Source of the DNA: Mytilus edulis
Taxonomy: Eukaryota > Mollusca > Bivalvia > Mytilida > Mytilidae
DNA: 64,000 bases
Assembly: GCF_963676685.1 (NCBI RefSeq)
Contig: NC_092346.1
Location: forward strand, 90,058,255-90,122,254
Direction of reading: 5' to 3'
The position numbers and the translations under genes were made by a program. The notes below the pieces were generated by a model that worked only from the letters and a program-made list of their open reading frames with translations, was not told where the DNA came from and did not search any database. Every line of letters begins with the position of its first letter. Position 1 is the stretch's first letter. This document shows positions 24,221 to 37,830 of this stretch, piece after piece.

Positions 24221-25300
24221 ATTGCATTTTCGTTATCAGTAACGCTCAAACAAAACTATTTATCACAAATGTACAGACATAAACACGTTTATAGCTTTAT
24301 TACCAAATAGGACTTAACAAATTAACCAAATCAATCTAAGGTGAACTTTGTTCATTCTGATGACATACGTGACTCATGCACACAAGGTGATACGCTCTAT
24401 CTCGATGTACCTTCACGTAAATCATGTTTAATTTCTCATTTTCTGAGCGGCATTTCGTGAAATGTGGTTGGTCATTTTTTTCTGATTTTCTCCTTGTTGG
24501 CAATGGTATTATTTTTTCCTTTTTCGACTTTGGATTTTTGATGCCAAATTTCTAAGGGGCCAAATGTTTTGGTTTATAGTTCCTGCTTTGACTTACTAGT
24601 AAACCACGACGAGGAGAAGCACTCAAATGTAAAAATAACAGCAATGACAATGTGATTTATAACAGAGGCATATGATAAGATACGATATTTCCCTGTAATA
24701 CCTTTTTAAAACTTTTTTTATGTATAGAAAAACTTGATAAATACTCATTTGAGTGTAAATTTTAAGGTGGAAGTACTATTATTTTTATGACTTATTTAAT
24801 AGCAGTTAAAATTCACTATCATCTACATATGACCAACTACAGTAAAATGTGTTGCATATTATTTACATATTTTAATATTTAAAGTCAAAACTCCTGAGCG
24901 TGAGATGAAAGGTTATAATGAGAAACGACATAGCTAATAAATAAATGTGTTTTATTACTTATGTGAGTGGTAATAAGATATTAAACAGAAAAAAAATTGG
25001 TAACGTAATTACATTACATGTCACAATACAGAAATATGACTCCTTCCCTCCGTTTTCAAGGCAATACTTTCTTTTAAAAAATCCAAGAAAACAGATATCA
25101 CTTGTTGTGTTCAAAAACTTATGTCTGTATCCTTTTTCTATATTTTATGCAATATTTGTGATACTCAAATAACGAAGATCATTTTTTTGGTTACCATCAC
25201 GTTACATTGACAACATACATATTATAAATTCATATATTATACACATAGTGTGTAGGACAATTTGAAGTCTGCGATTTCGCCTTTCAAGATTTCGTGTACA
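24221..25300. other. No gene seen
   Basis: AT-rich; the frame 24945-25172 has no recognisable domain. Confidence 0.4.
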
Positions 25301-25309
25301 AGGGGGTCG

Positions 25310-25440
25310 AAAGATACCAGAGGGACAGTCAAACTCATAGATTGAAAATAAACTGACAATGCCATGGCTAAAAAATAAAAATAAAAACAGTCAAATAATA
25401 GTACACAAGACATAACATAGAAAACTAAAGAAAAGCAATT
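25310..25440 (-). repeat. E-family fragment, inverted
   Basis: AAGATACCAGAGGGACAGTC, AAACTGACAATGCCATGGCT and ACATAACATAGAAAACTAAA are the reverse complement of the 11.3-kb repeat. Confidence 0.65.
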
Positions 25441-26140
25441 AATTAACAGTTACTAATAATTGACAATTTTAGCCCCTTATCGATACCAATACATAGAGAT
25501 ACATTTTAAATAACGTAAAAGGAAATTTTAAATGAAAATTAAATATTTGTAGTATTATAAGAGAGAAGAAGTTGTTCACGCAAATACACAATAACTGTAT
25601 AAGTATACATCATTATGCAGGGGCCTGCGCTAAAACTAGATTACAATTTACTCATCCAGAGGAATGTTTTTCTGAATATAATTCTTCAAAAAGACAATGT
25701 CACATGTTTTTTTAATCTTTCATTAAGTGTGAACGCAATTATTCCTCGTTAAGCTGTGGATCAATCTGTTGATACATACTTGGTTTTTCATTACAAGAAT
25801 GATAGAAGTATATCGAGTTTTAATCATACTTTTTGTGCGAGGTATTACAAATTCTTTTATACGCTGTTCGTGGAGCTATGGCGATCAATATAAAAAATTG
25901 AAAACCTCTCACAATAGTACAATAAAGTAATAACTATGGAAAATAAAGACAGGAATGCACAGTAAGATCTTTATCGGTGAAAAAAATCTCAACTTAATAT
26001 AAATACAGTAAAGATCGTACGACTTTATATATTTAAAATAAATAAGAAAATTCAAATTTTGTAAAGATATGCAAGACAGCTTCTCGTAAGACACAAATAA
26101 AACTCAAAGGATATAAAAAAATATACAAAACACATCTCAA
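25441..26140. other. No gene seen
   Basis: AT-rich sequence leading into the satellite-like array. Nothing recognised. Confidence 0.4.
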
Positions 26141-27440
26141 AATACGGTCTATAAGGAGGAATGGCATCTCACCAAACGGTCTTTAAGGAGAAATGACATC
26201 TCAACATACGGTATTTAAGGAGGAAAGGCATCTAAACATAAGGTTTATAATAGTTATCAAAGGTACCAGGATTATAATTTAGTACGCCAGACTATAAGGA
26301 GGAAAGACATCGCAGCATACGGTCTTTAAGGAGAAAGGGCATTTAAACATACGGTCTTTAAGGAGGAAAGGCGTCTCAACATATGATTTTTAATGATGAA
26401 AGGTATCTAAATATACGGTCTTTAATGAGGAAGGGAATCTCAACATAAGGTATAAAAGGAGGAAATGAATCTCACCATACGGTCTATAAGGAGGAAAGGC
26501 ATATCAACATACGGTCTTTGATGAGGAAGACTATCTCAGCATACGGTCTATAAGGAGGAAAGACTCTCAACATACGGTCTTTAATGAGGAAGGGTATCTC
26601 AACATACGGTCTATAAGGAGGAAAGGTATCTCAGCATACGGTCTATAAGGAGGAAAGGTATCTCAGCATACGGTCTATAAGGAGGAAAGGCATCTCAACA
26701 TACGGTCTATAATGAGGAAAGGTATCTCAGCATATGATCTTTAAGGAGGAAATGAATCTCAACATACGGTCGTTAATGAGGAAGGGCATCTCAGCATACG
26801 GTCTATAAGGAGGAAAGGCATCTCAACATAGGTCTTTAATGATGAAGGGCATCTCAATATACGGTCTATAAGAAGGAAAGATATCTCAGCATACGGTTTA
26901 TAAGGAGGAAAGGCATTTCAACATACGGTCTATAAGGAGGAAAGGTATCTTATCATTCGGTCTATAATAGTTATCAAAGGTATCAGGGTTATAATTAAGT
27001 ACGCCAGACTATAAGGAGGAAGGGATCTAAACATAGGTTTTTAAAGGAGGAAAGGCATCTCAGCATACGGCTTATAAGGAGGAAAGGCATCTCAACATAC
27101 GGCCTATAATGAGGAAAGGTATCTCAGCATAAGGTATATAATTAAGGAGGAAAGGCATCTCAGCATACTTGCTTTAATGAGGAAGGGAATCTTATAATAG
27201 TTATTAAAGGTACCAGGATTATAATTTAGCACGCCAGACTATAAGGAGGAAAGGCATTTCAACATACGGTCTTTAAGGAGGAAAGGCATCTCAATTTATG
27301 ATCTTAAATGAAGAAACGTATCTCAACATACGGTCGTTAATGAGAAAGGGAATCTCAACATACGGTCGTTAATGAGAAAGGGAATCTCAACATACGGTCT
27401 TTATAAAGGAAGGACATCTCAACATAAGATCTAGCAGGAG
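26141..27440. repeat. 32-bp satellite-like array, about 40 diverged units
   Basis: The unit is about 32 bp: ACGGTCTATAAGGAGGAAAG and GCATCTCAACAT. Three 44-bp inserts with identical borders (26249-26292, 26966-27009, 27196-27239) are the reverse complement of the C-family end (GTACGCCAGAC with TATCAAAGGTACCAGGATTA). No frame is coding, and there are no unique spacers. Confidence 0.93.
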
Positions 27441-27569
27441 GAAATTCATACTTGCCCTCCTTTTTTTCTTTGACAATCGAAGGTTTGACTGCGAAAACCA
27501 TCCCACATTTTGTTTTGAAAGAAATTTATCCGAGCAACTTTAGATCTGTAACTTTTCGGAAGAAATGAG

Positions 27570-28550
27570 AAGCGAAACATACCAGAAGGGCATCAAGTCT
27601 CTTAATTCGAAAATAAAATAACAACGCTATAGAAAAAAAAGACAAACAAACACTAGTGCATAAAACACATCAAAGTGATGTCTTCTCCTATCTAGTTTTG
27701 AACCATATTCTGCTGTGACAACGTCGCATTTTCGAGTGCACTCCGTCCAATGTCTTATACCTCTCGGACTGCTAGGCGTTGAGGCAAATGATCGTGAGTT
27801 TGTTAAACTATCCGGGCTCTTGAAATAAGTCTGAAAGATTTACGTATATAAAAATTCATAAATGCCGTATACAAAAGACGTTTGACAATCAAGCTAAACG
27901 ATCATTGATAAAACATTTACATAATAAAACCACGTTAATATGTTGAATACAGAGTGTCATATAATACAGATACAGTATTATCTACCAAAGATGGTATGTA
28001 AATTTAGTTTTTACATGCTTGTCATAGCTTGTCAACATGAATAACAATATCAATGGTATTTGAAATATTTCCTACTAACACCTGAATAATATGTAAATAC
28101 TTGCAAAGCATTAACATCCTCAATTAATTACAAAACATTGAGTTTTTCGAAATAGTCGGCACTTTCTACCCCAGGAATAAAATACTTTTAATTAGCTATT
28201 TTTGGCAAAACTGTTCGAGATTTAAGGTCCTCAAAGCTCTTTAACTTCGTACTTTATTTGGCCTCTTTACTTTTTTGATCGAGCGTCACTGATAGAGAAA
28301 GGCAGCAGTCGTACACAACTGTTCAATAGTCATAATTCGATTAAGCAAAAACAATCATGGTAACAAACTGAAACCGAGGGAAACACATCAACTTTTAGAA
28401 TCACTGAACTACATAAAAACAAACGCCACAATACATAGAAACAGACCGTATATAACATGTAAACCACAGAATAACACAGAAATTAGTCTTTTGTAGACGA
28501 AACGCGCATCTGGCGTACAATTGTTTGGTATCTATGATGAGTTTATCCTT
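27570..28550. repeat. Mosaic of E, C and G family fragments
   Basis: 27570-27680 is inverted E. 28140-28290 is C-like (CCCAGGAATAAAATAC, TCGAGCGTCACTGA). 28290-28400 is G. 28490-28545 carries the C-type GACGAAACGCGCATCTGGCG. The space 27680-28140 shows nothing. Confidence 0.55.
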
Positions 28551-29309
28551 AGTTGAATACTCATGTACATGTACATGTAAATCCAATTGTGTTGTACAAA
28601 CATACACTGAAAGTTTAAATAGATTCCTTGTTTTTCTCGATTATATAATGATTTCATTGACAACAAGACTATGTTGTTGACATATTAATTTGTGCCTCAA
28701 TGATTGGAAAATATTTTCTGCACACCTATATAAAGTAGTCAAAAATAGCTGCTTTGGTCAAATCTAATCAGTATTATATAACATTAAATTTACTAAAGCT
28801 TTTCTGTAAGTAGTACTATGTTGACATATTGGTTTGCCAACAGTTAATTTGGAAACTGTGAACTATTTGACACATGGACTAGCAAATAAAGTTAAACTAT
28901 ATGCAGTAGTATTTTGCCGATATTCAACTGAGGTTGAACTCTCGTGAATAAAACAAAAATACACAGATCAAGATAAAAAAAAAACCACCAAATTATAATT
29001 TCACTTTCAAGGAATCAAAGAGACCGGGTACTTCGACAGTAAGCGTCTCCTAACATGCATGTAACACCCACCATGATATTTCAAACTTAATCAATTTATA
29101 ATATAATTTTTGGTATAGTATCTATAAACACAACACGCGAAAACCTGCATGTCTTGAGTTGATACACAGACACATCGTAATGGTCAACCAATTATTCTTG
29201 ATGGTGATGATGATTATTTTAAATTGTCGATTTCAATCATTATGCATTGTTATCCTACTGAAGCAATTCAAATTGATGTGAACATGCAAACGCGTATATA
29301 AGGAATATA
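28551..29309. other. No gene seen
   Basis: AT-rich, with a short CATGTA repetition near 28560. Nothing recognised. Confidence 0.4.
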
Positions 29310-29420
29310 CAGTTGTTTTCTATTCGCTTGGTGTGTTGGAGTTTTTAATTTCAACATTTGGTAATAGAATTTCTGTTTTAAGTTTTACGTAGAGTTCTTT
29401 ATTTTTGTTGTTTTACTGTT
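29310..29420 (+). repeat. A-family fragment
   Basis: CAGTTGTTTTCTATTCGCTT, GGAGTTTTTAATTT and TAGAGTTCTTTATTTTTGTT resemble the 15.3-kb insert in diverged form. Confidence 0.5.
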
Positions 29421-29969
29421 TGGGTTTGTTAAAGCTGGAAAATAGACGGTTGAAATGGGAGAGCTGAAATCGTTACATTCATCATGGATCCGAGTTACAA
29501 AGCCATCCAATGACCTCGATTCTTGTATGGAATAGGTATATTAGCTTGTATTGGTTTTTCAATCAATCGAAATGTTATTCGAATAGGCAGAAAATATATT
29601 TCAGACATTTCTTATATTTCTAAATTCCATTTTCAGCCGGAATAAATCATGATAAAACGTGGATGACGTCATGGTCACTTGACAAAATTATGTCTATGAT
29701 AAACAAAATGCTGTCAGTTAATCAGAAGACGCGTTACATCCAAAATAAGATAATTAAAAGTTAATCAAGCAAATAAGAAAAAAAGATTAATAATACTTAT
29801 AATCGTGCTTTCTTCATAAATGTTATAATTGTAAAAAATCTGGTTTTGAACTATCACTTTTTGACAATTTATAGAATATTCTATATTTGTGATAACATAT
29901 CTAGTAAAAATCTTTATCAAATCATAACATATAAATTCCAGTTTTCGTAATGAAGTATTGATATGAATT

Positions 29970-30110
29970 AAGGCAACAGTAGTATACCGCTGTTCAAAAT
30001 TCATAAATTGATAGAGAAAAAAACAAATCCGGGTTACAAACTAAAACTGAGGGAAACGAATCAAATATAAGAGAAGTACGACACAACAGAGACACAAATA
30101 TTAAAATTAA
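29970..30110. repeat. G-family fragment
   Basis: AAGGCAACAGTAGTATACCG and CAAATCCGGGTTACAAACTA match 23405-23500. Confidence 0.65.
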
Positions 30111-31200
30111 AGGTGTGGAATAATTGCTCACGAGGCAACTATACACCGGTCTATACACCATACACCGAATGAATTTATTTTAAGCAACTGACTATTACAA
30201 ATTCGTATTATGGGACAGGCACATGAAGAGTGTGGAGGTGCTAAACATTTTTGATAAGCTCAATTGTCCCCTAAAATTGGAGAGTGCTGTAGCAGCAAAA
30301 GTCACTTTCTTGACAGTGGAATTTTTATAGGGTCTATCGTAGATCTTGTTCTTTATTTCTGTATTGTGGTTAATTTTTTTCAAGAATATGCATATGAATA
30401 TTGAGTATTAAGTAAACAATCAAACAATCATCCTGATTTCAAATTTGCAAGTTAGATTTAAGATCAAAATAGAGTTGAACTGTTTTTAAGAAGATGAATA
30501 AATCTGATCATACTGATAAATAAACCAAATCTGATTCATACACTTTGTATATGACTTTAAACTTTACATACTACTTTGTATAATACATTATATGTGTACA
30601 GGTAATGGGTTTAATTTATTGAGTTTTTATAAAGGAAATTTGGTAAACCGAGGTTGAATATTACAACTTATGAATGACAAGATAACAATTTATATATGTC
30701 CTCCAACGTCAATAAAGAAATCAAACATACAAGTCACCAGACAGTAGGCGTACTGCATCCCTGTTTTGGCAGTTACCACAAATACAGGTAATACAGAGTT
30801 GCATGACAAACAAGTAGAAATATTTCATCTAACCTCAGGTGAAATATATGTATCAAGATAAGAAATGTATTTCATTTTAAGAGATTAATCAGCCATCGAA
30901 TTTTTACCTATGGATTCCTTGCCACACCTTTAGACAGGATGAAAAACTTGACGGATTTTAATGATCAATATTTTATGTCTTGTAAATACTTGAAATGTTT
31001 ATCGCAAATAGTTGTTTATCTTTCTTTTCTAACAGAACAAAAGAGAGACATAAAAGAGAAGATTAAAACTTCAAAATATATAATATGTATAATATGATAA
31101 ACAATAATCGGACAAATTCTGATCTGTGTTGCAGCAATTTCGTTTAATTAGTTTTTTCAATAATTAAGACAGCTTTACTATTTCATTTTTAAATCTGTAT
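30111..31200. other. No gene seen
   Basis: AT-rich. The minus frame 30195-30383 (KKVTFAATALSNFRGQLSLS) has ordinary composition, but I cannot place it in a family and see no splice or gene context. Confidence 0.35.
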
Positions 31201-31202
31201 TT

Positions 31203-31284
31203 AAGGTCTTTCCTCTCCGCGAGGAAAGACCTTATTGTTTTTCTAATGTTTTTAAGGTCTTTCCTCTCCGCGAGGAAAGACCTT
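31203..31284. repeat. Duplicated 31-bp perfect hairpin
   Basis: AAGGTCTTTCCTC and its complement flank a TCCGC loop at 31203-31233; the whole is repeated at 31254-31284, a 51-bp period. Confidence 0.9.
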
Positions 31285-31866
31285 ATTGTTTTTCTCCTGT
31301 TTTTTTTTTTTTTTTTCATCCAGCATTTGTTTAACATGGCCTCCCCTTGTTTCTATTGGAGTTATCAAGACCAAATATGGACCATCAGTAGACCTCATCA
31401 TGAAGTATTACCAGATGAGGCTGTGTAGGATTTCATCATCCCCTTTAGAAGTTATCTCCCTTTTATTGTTTTTTTTCGACATGGCCCCCCCTCGTTGTTT
31501 TTGAAGATATCATGACCTTATTTGGACAATAGTTAGATCTCATCATGATGTGTTACCATATGAGGCTGCTAAGGATTTCATCATTCCCTATGAGAGTTAT
31601 GTTCCCTTGAAGCAATTTCTTTCTTTTACTTTTTTCTCAAAAAGTATTCAAGATAGAATCCATTTGAAAACGGCAACATGTACAAGACCAGATGGCAATG
31701 TTAATTAACATATACAATCATTTTGTTGTTAACCCTTATAAGGCGTTATTTCCCTTGAAAAAATATAAACAATTTTTGAAAAATTGTATCTCAAGAACCG
31801 GAAGTCGTAAAGACTTGGGACTTACACCAATAATCTTAAGTTCATGTGACCTTTAATTTGCACCCA

Positions 31867-31879
31867 AGGTCAAAGGTCA
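31867..31879 (+). promoter_or_regulatory. DR1-type nuclear-receptor motif, copy 1
   Basis: AGGTCAAAGGTCA is the consensus direct repeat with one-base spacing. Further AGGTCA/TGACCT half-sites lie at 32161-32235. No nearby promoter is known, so function is unproven. Confidence 0.3.
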
Positions 31880-33509
31880 CCGAGTGCAAAAAAAAATTAC
31901 GCTGCAATTTCAAGCTTTCATATTAAGAAAACGATAAGAGTTTGCTGCATACTTACAGCGTATAAAATGTTCCTCTCGACGAGCTCTACATTTTATACAC
32001 TGACCTCAAAAGAGTCCGACTGTCTGTTCAAAAGTTACGACGGGATGATTCTTAAAAGTATAGTATTGTGTGTATATCTTTTTAAAGGTAACAGATATCA
32101 ACCTACTATAAACTGCAAAGATGATCAGTAGTTCAAGACCTTCAATTTGAAGTCAATGTCAGGTCATGATGAAATTTCACCTTGACCTTCACATTTTACT
32201 ATGACCTTTACCTTGTGATATTTGAAAGGTCAAGTGGTCCTGAGTTGAATGGTGATAGTCCCATGTCTCTACGACTTCCGGTTCTCAAGTTTTGTATTGC
32301 ATCATATATTTGATGATTAATTGTGACCTTGGTGAACTTTGAAATTGTCCCAATTCTTTTTCTATAATGTTGTCCTTCAACTGTAGATCATTTATCATTT
32401 AACAGATTTGAGATATCTATTGTCGTTTTAGAGATAATGCAGTTTGAAGTTTTTCGAGCGGAGGCATGTATTTCTGAATTATCAAGAGTTTACCACTTAA
32501 AATGTTTTAGAAATTGAAGAGGTTGACATAGTTATATGTTTGACCAAATACCAAAAACATTCCATGGAAAAAAACACCAAAAAATCAATTTGAAATTTTC
32601 AAGTTTTGCATTGACTTTGTAAGTTTCATAACTTCTATTTATATAATTGATATTGCATCATTATTTGCACTTTGTCAAATGGGGTCATCTGATATATCAA
32701 ATTGAAGGTCTTAATAAACTCTACTTAAAAATGAAAATTTTAAACCCCCTTTTCATCCCAGGGGGACGGGTGGGGTCATTTAGTGCAAACATTCAAATTT
32801 CTCAGATGGTAAGGTTGTCGCATATCAAATGAAAGAACATAAAGCGTACATTTCAAATTTCAAATTGACGTCTCCCAAAAATGGGTTGGATGGGGTCATT
32901 GAGTGCAAAAAATAAATGTTCTTTTAAGGTAGGGTTGTTGTATATTTTTTTCTTTTTTTTCTTCCAGCATTGTTTTGGCACACCCTCCTACCGCGTCTAT
33001 AAGAGTTATCAATACCAAATTTTAACCATCGATAGACCTCATCATGAACTTATACCAGATGAACTTTTGTAGGATTTCATCATCCCCTTTAGAAGTTATC
33101 TCCCTTATATTGATTTTTTTCAACATTGCCCCCCATAAATATTTTAAAAGATATCATGACTTTATTTTGACAATAGGTAGATCTCATCATGATGTGTTAC
33201 CATATGAGGCTGCTAAGGATTTCATCATCCAATATGAGAGTTATGTCCCCTTGAAGCAATTTTTTTCTTTTGTATTTTTCTCAAAAAGTATTAAAGATAG
33301 AATCGATTTGAAAACGGCAGCATGTACAAGACGAGAAGGCATTGCTCATAAACATATACAATCATTTTGTTGTTAACCCTTATAATGAGTTATTTCCCTT
33401 GAAAAAATAAACACAATTTTTGAAAAATTGTATCTCGAGAACCGGAAGTCGTAAAGACTTGGGACCTACTCTAATAGTCTTAAGTTCATGTGACCTTCAA
33501 TTTGCACCA

Positions 33510-33522
33510 AGGTCAAAGGTCA
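33510..33522 (+). promoter_or_regulatory. DR1-type nuclear-receptor motif, copy 2
   Basis: Same AGGTCAAAGGTCA in the second 1,644-bp copy. TGACCTTGACCT and other half-sites follow at about 33804-33875. Confidence 0.3.
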
Positions 33523-34878
33523 CCGAGTGCAAAAAAAAATTTACGCTGCAATTTCAAGCTTACATATTAGGAAAACGATAAGACTTTGCTGCATACATAC
33601 AGCGTATAAAATGTTCCTCTCGACGAGCTCTACATTTTATATAATAAGCCCAAAAATGTCCGACCGTCTGTTCAAAAGTTACTACGGGATGATTCTTAAA
33701 AGTATAGTATTTTGCGTATATCTTTTTAAAGGTAACAGATATCAACCTACTATAAACTGCAAAGATGATCAGTAAGTCAAGACCTTCAATTTGAGGTCAA
33801 TGTCAGGTCATGATGAAATTTCACCTTGACCTTCACATAATACTATGACCTTGACCTTGTGATATTTGAAAGGTCAAGTGGTCTTGTGTTGAATGGTGAT
33901 AGTCCCATGTCTCTACGACTTCCGGTTCTCAAGTTTGGTATTGCATCATATATTTGATGATTAATTGTGACCTTGGTGAACTTTGAAATTGTCCCAATTC
34001 TTTTTCTATAATGTTGTCTTTTAACTGTAGATCATTTACCATTTAACAGATTTGAGATATTAATTGTCGTTTAAGAGATAATGCAGTTTGAAATTTTGCG
34101 AGCAGCGGCATGTATTTCTGAATCAACAACAGCTTACCACTTAAAATGTTTAAGAAATTGAAGAGGTTATTATAGTTATATGTTTGACCAAATACCAAAA
34201 ACATTCCATTGAAAAAAACACCAAAAAATCATTTTGAAATTTTCATGTTTTGCATTGACTTTGTAAGTTTCATAACTTCTATTTATATCGTTGATATTGC
34301 ATCATTTTTGGCACTTTGTCAAATGGGGTCATCTGATATATCAAATTGTAGGTCTCAATAAATTCTACTTAAAAAATGAAAAATTAAAACCTCTTTTTCA
34401 TCCCAGGTGGAAGGGTGGGGTCATTTAGTGCAAAAATTCAAATTTCTCAGATGGTAAGGTTGTCGCATATCAAATGAAAGAACATAAAGCGTACATTTCA
34501 AATTTCAAATTGACGTTCCCCAAAAATTGGTTGGATGGGGTCATTGAGTGCAAAAAATAAATTTTCTTTTACGATAGGGTTGTTGTGTATCAAATGAAAT
34601 GTGTCGCTTGAAATATCAAATTCCCGACCTCCAAAAATTAGTTGGATGGGGTTATTAAGTGCAAAAATCAAACTTTCTAGAACATGGCGTTGTCGCATAT
34701 CAAATGAAAGCTCATCTACCCTGTGTTACATATATCATACTTCCGGTCTCAAAAATGTAGGCTGATGAGGTCATTAAGTGTAAAAAGCGAAAAGTTTCAG
34801 AAGGTATGCTTGTCGTATATCAAACGAAAGGTCGTTCAAAGTACATAACAAAAACATCACTTTTACTGGAAAGACCTT

Positions 34879-36779
34879 TCAATTGTTTTACAAACAATTG
34901 AGATACTAGTTTTAAGTATGTTTTGTTAGATACGTTTCATGAACCACAATATCCAATTTTTTATATTCAATTTCCCTTTGTTACATTTCGAAAAATCTTA
35001 TAAATACATATGCATGCCTCAAATGATATAAACTGTATGTTACATTTCCCACTATCGTTTATTAAATGTTTACTAAAATAAATTCTTCGAAAAAAACATT
35101 ATCATATAAAAACTAAAAAGTCGTGAAAATACCTTAGCACATACTATTATAAATCCTATGCTTTAGGATAGATTGTCAGATAAATCTTTCGAAAGTGAAC
35201 ATAATTGTTATGTGTATAATTTATCCGCCAATGTGAATCAAGTTGTCAATAGTTTGTGTAATTTTATCACTTTACTGTCAATGTACATCTTTGTAATAGA
35301 TATCTTTAAAATACAACGGTTCAACAGATATTTCACATGTGATGAAAATTCTAAATAAATTTAATTTGGGGTCGAGTTTGCCCCAAATGAAAAGTATCCA
35401 TTTTTATCTTTCAGTCAATTTAGTATAAGTCTTAGCGTGATAGTCTATATTATTATTGTTGAAGACTCTAACATGACTGAAAAGTGAATCGTCCATACGT
35501 CACTAATCAAAATAAATAAGTGTATATAAATCCAAAGACAATGTACAGCTTTACTTCTAATTTAGGTTTTGATAAGTGAAGCCATTAGAGAACATTTTTT
35601 ATAAATACTCTAAATTCCATAAATTGACAAAATCTTTGCTAACCTTAGGAGCTTATGATTTTGGTAGCCATCAAGTCGTTAGAACCTTAAAGTTCACACA
35701 AACGGTCTGTGATACTTTGAATTAAAGTACATGTGCATACACGTGTTGAAAAATGTTTCAAAGTGCGAAATGAAATTAGGAAAATTAACCACACTTCTTT
35801 GTTCTGAAATCAGTTGCAAATATGACAAACTATTGACATGCAACTCTATAACTATCAATATAAAAAAGAAACTTTAGGGTTTGGGTAAAGACGTAACATT
35901 TGTATAACTAGTTGTTCAACCTGCATTCTCGAAAATTTAAATGTTCAACAGCTGAGTGTTATATTTATAAATTATACGAAAAAATCGAAAATCTTTTTGC
36001 TTAGCCGCAGGCATGTCCTTGACATGTTGTCTTGTTTTTTCATAGACGTGTCTATTTAGTGCAGGAAAGTCCATTCGCTTTTGTTATCACTTAAGAGAAA
36101 TGAAACACTGATTTAATTGATTAACTAACAGACCCTAAGTGCATTCCAAGGAAAGGATACATAGTGTAAATTGCAATTATAAAACGCATATTTGATAAAT
36201 ACTTGTAAAAGAATATGTCATACTTTATGAATATTTTATAAATATAATTGTGGACACCATGTTATTAAACATGTTTCATCTTTCGATACTTATTAGATGT
36301 ATAAAAAGTGGTTAATGGTTGCCTTTTCCATAATTATCAATTATCTTTAGCTTAAGTTTGTTTGTAAATGGTATCAAAATCAGAATCCCATTTAAGTTAA
36401 AACAAATTGTTTTACAGCATACACTTTTTTTTAAAATGACCGATCCTACTTATTCTGCATTTGGTGGACGTTTTTGTTTTTCTTCCGATGGGAATAAAAA
36501 CGAAGATCATTTGTAGACGGACTCCCATAGATCATTCGTACCTAGTTTGGTAGCCATATAGTTTTAGAGAGAAGATGACGAGAAGGAATTTATATTGGGT
36601 TTCAACACGATTTAGAAGGAACTTTAACTCCTAAATCTTTCTTAGAGTCAATTTTTTTTGCATTGTAGCTCCAAAAGAGTTGATTTTGTATAATCTAATT
36701 GCTTTATCTCATCATGTACTTCAGCTGATCTGTACAAAATGAGATTTTAAACAAAGTTAGGACTTTTCTCATAACAAAT
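34879..36779. other. No gene seen
   Basis: AT-rich. CAATTGTTTTACAAACAATT near 34879 can form a small hairpin beside the 3.7-kb repeat. No supported exon. Confidence 0.4.
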
Positions 36780-37830
36780 TGATAATATAAAAAAGAAGAT
36801 GTGGTATGATTGCCAATGAGACAACTGTCCACAGGAGACCAAAATGACACAGACATTAACAACTATAGACCACCGTACGGCCTTCCACAATGCATAGTGT
36901 CCAACGACAAATGTAGAGCAATGACAAGTATATCTAACTATATAAAAAAGATTATAAACTGACATCTACTTAGAATTATAATCCATTTTATATCCGGAGC
37001 ACCTGAGATCACCCCTAGTTTTTTGGTGGGGTTCGTGTTGTTTATTCTTTAGTTTTCTATGTTGTGTCATGTTTACTATTGTTTGTCTGTTTGTCCTTTT
37101 CATTCTTAGCTATGACGTTGTCAGTTTATTTTCGATTTATGAGTTTGACTGTACCTCTGGTATCTTTCGCCCCTCTTTTATCTTTAAGAATAACTAACAT
37201 CCTCTTCTGTGGTTTTCATTTTACAACTGAACTGAATTTTGCTGAGTGTATAGGGCTTGAGATATCACAAAACATATTTGCATGATTGCGCCTGTCCAAC
37301 GTTAGAACCTCTAGCCTTTCTTAGCATTGTGGATTTTTAAATATGTGCTTCATTGGTATGTTTCGGAGTGAGTATGGCGTCCATTTCGCTGAACTATAAT
37401 ACATATCTGTTTTGGGACCAGCTGAAATTTTCTGATCTTTTCGCTGCGTTGGAGACCTATTGGGTGGCATTGAGCTGTTTATCGGGTTGTTTCTTCTTTG
37501 ACACATTTCCCCGTTTCTATTCGCTATTCTATTTTAATGATCGGATGTAACAAAGCTAATAAAGTGGTTCCGAAACTGAATCTACCTGTTTGGGATGAGG
37601 GAAATGTGATGGATGGGAAAGGAACAAAATATAAAAAAACACTGTAAGCAATTGATGGAAGGGTTTGTGTTTTGTCGCTTTTCCTTATCTTGGGGAACAC
37701 ATTGTTATGCAAATATGAAAGTTGTTTTCAATTCGTTTAATGTGTTTGAGCTTTTAATTTTGTCATTTGGTTAGGGACTTTCCGTTTTGAATTTTCCTCG
37801 GAGTTCTTTATTTTAGTGATTGAACTTATC
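36780..37830. repeat. Cluster of B (inverted), E, F and A family repeats
   Basis: 36780-36960 is inverted B (GATGTGGTATGATTGCCAAT). 36990-37190 is E (CCCTAGTTTTTTGGTGGGG, CAGTTTATTTTCGATTTATG). 37340-37530 is F-like (TTTTCGCTGCGTTGGAGACC). 37715-37830 is A-like (TTTCCGTTTTGAATTTTCCT). The open frames in it translate repeats. Confidence 0.65.

Larger units (their letters stand above)
31203..34878. repeat. 3.7-kb complex repeat: two 1,644-bp tandem copies with short inverted ends
   Basis: AAGGTCTTTCC at the left (31203 and 31254) is inverted as GGAAAGACCTT at 34868-34878. Two copies lie about 31310-32953 and 32954-34597; shared landmarks (CCAGCAT at 31320 and 32964, ACCGGAAGTCGTAAAGACTT at 31797 and 33441) are 1,644 bp apart. 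The right end adds further units of about 115 bp with GGATGGGGT(C/T)ATT. Frames inside are short and broken. Class unknown; possibly a non-autonomous TIR element. Confidence 0.8.

Noticed and set aside
26141..27440. CRISPR-like array
   Set aside because: Units are contiguous and diverged with no unique spacers, and the DNA is eukaryotic. AAGGAGG here is not a ribosome-binding site.
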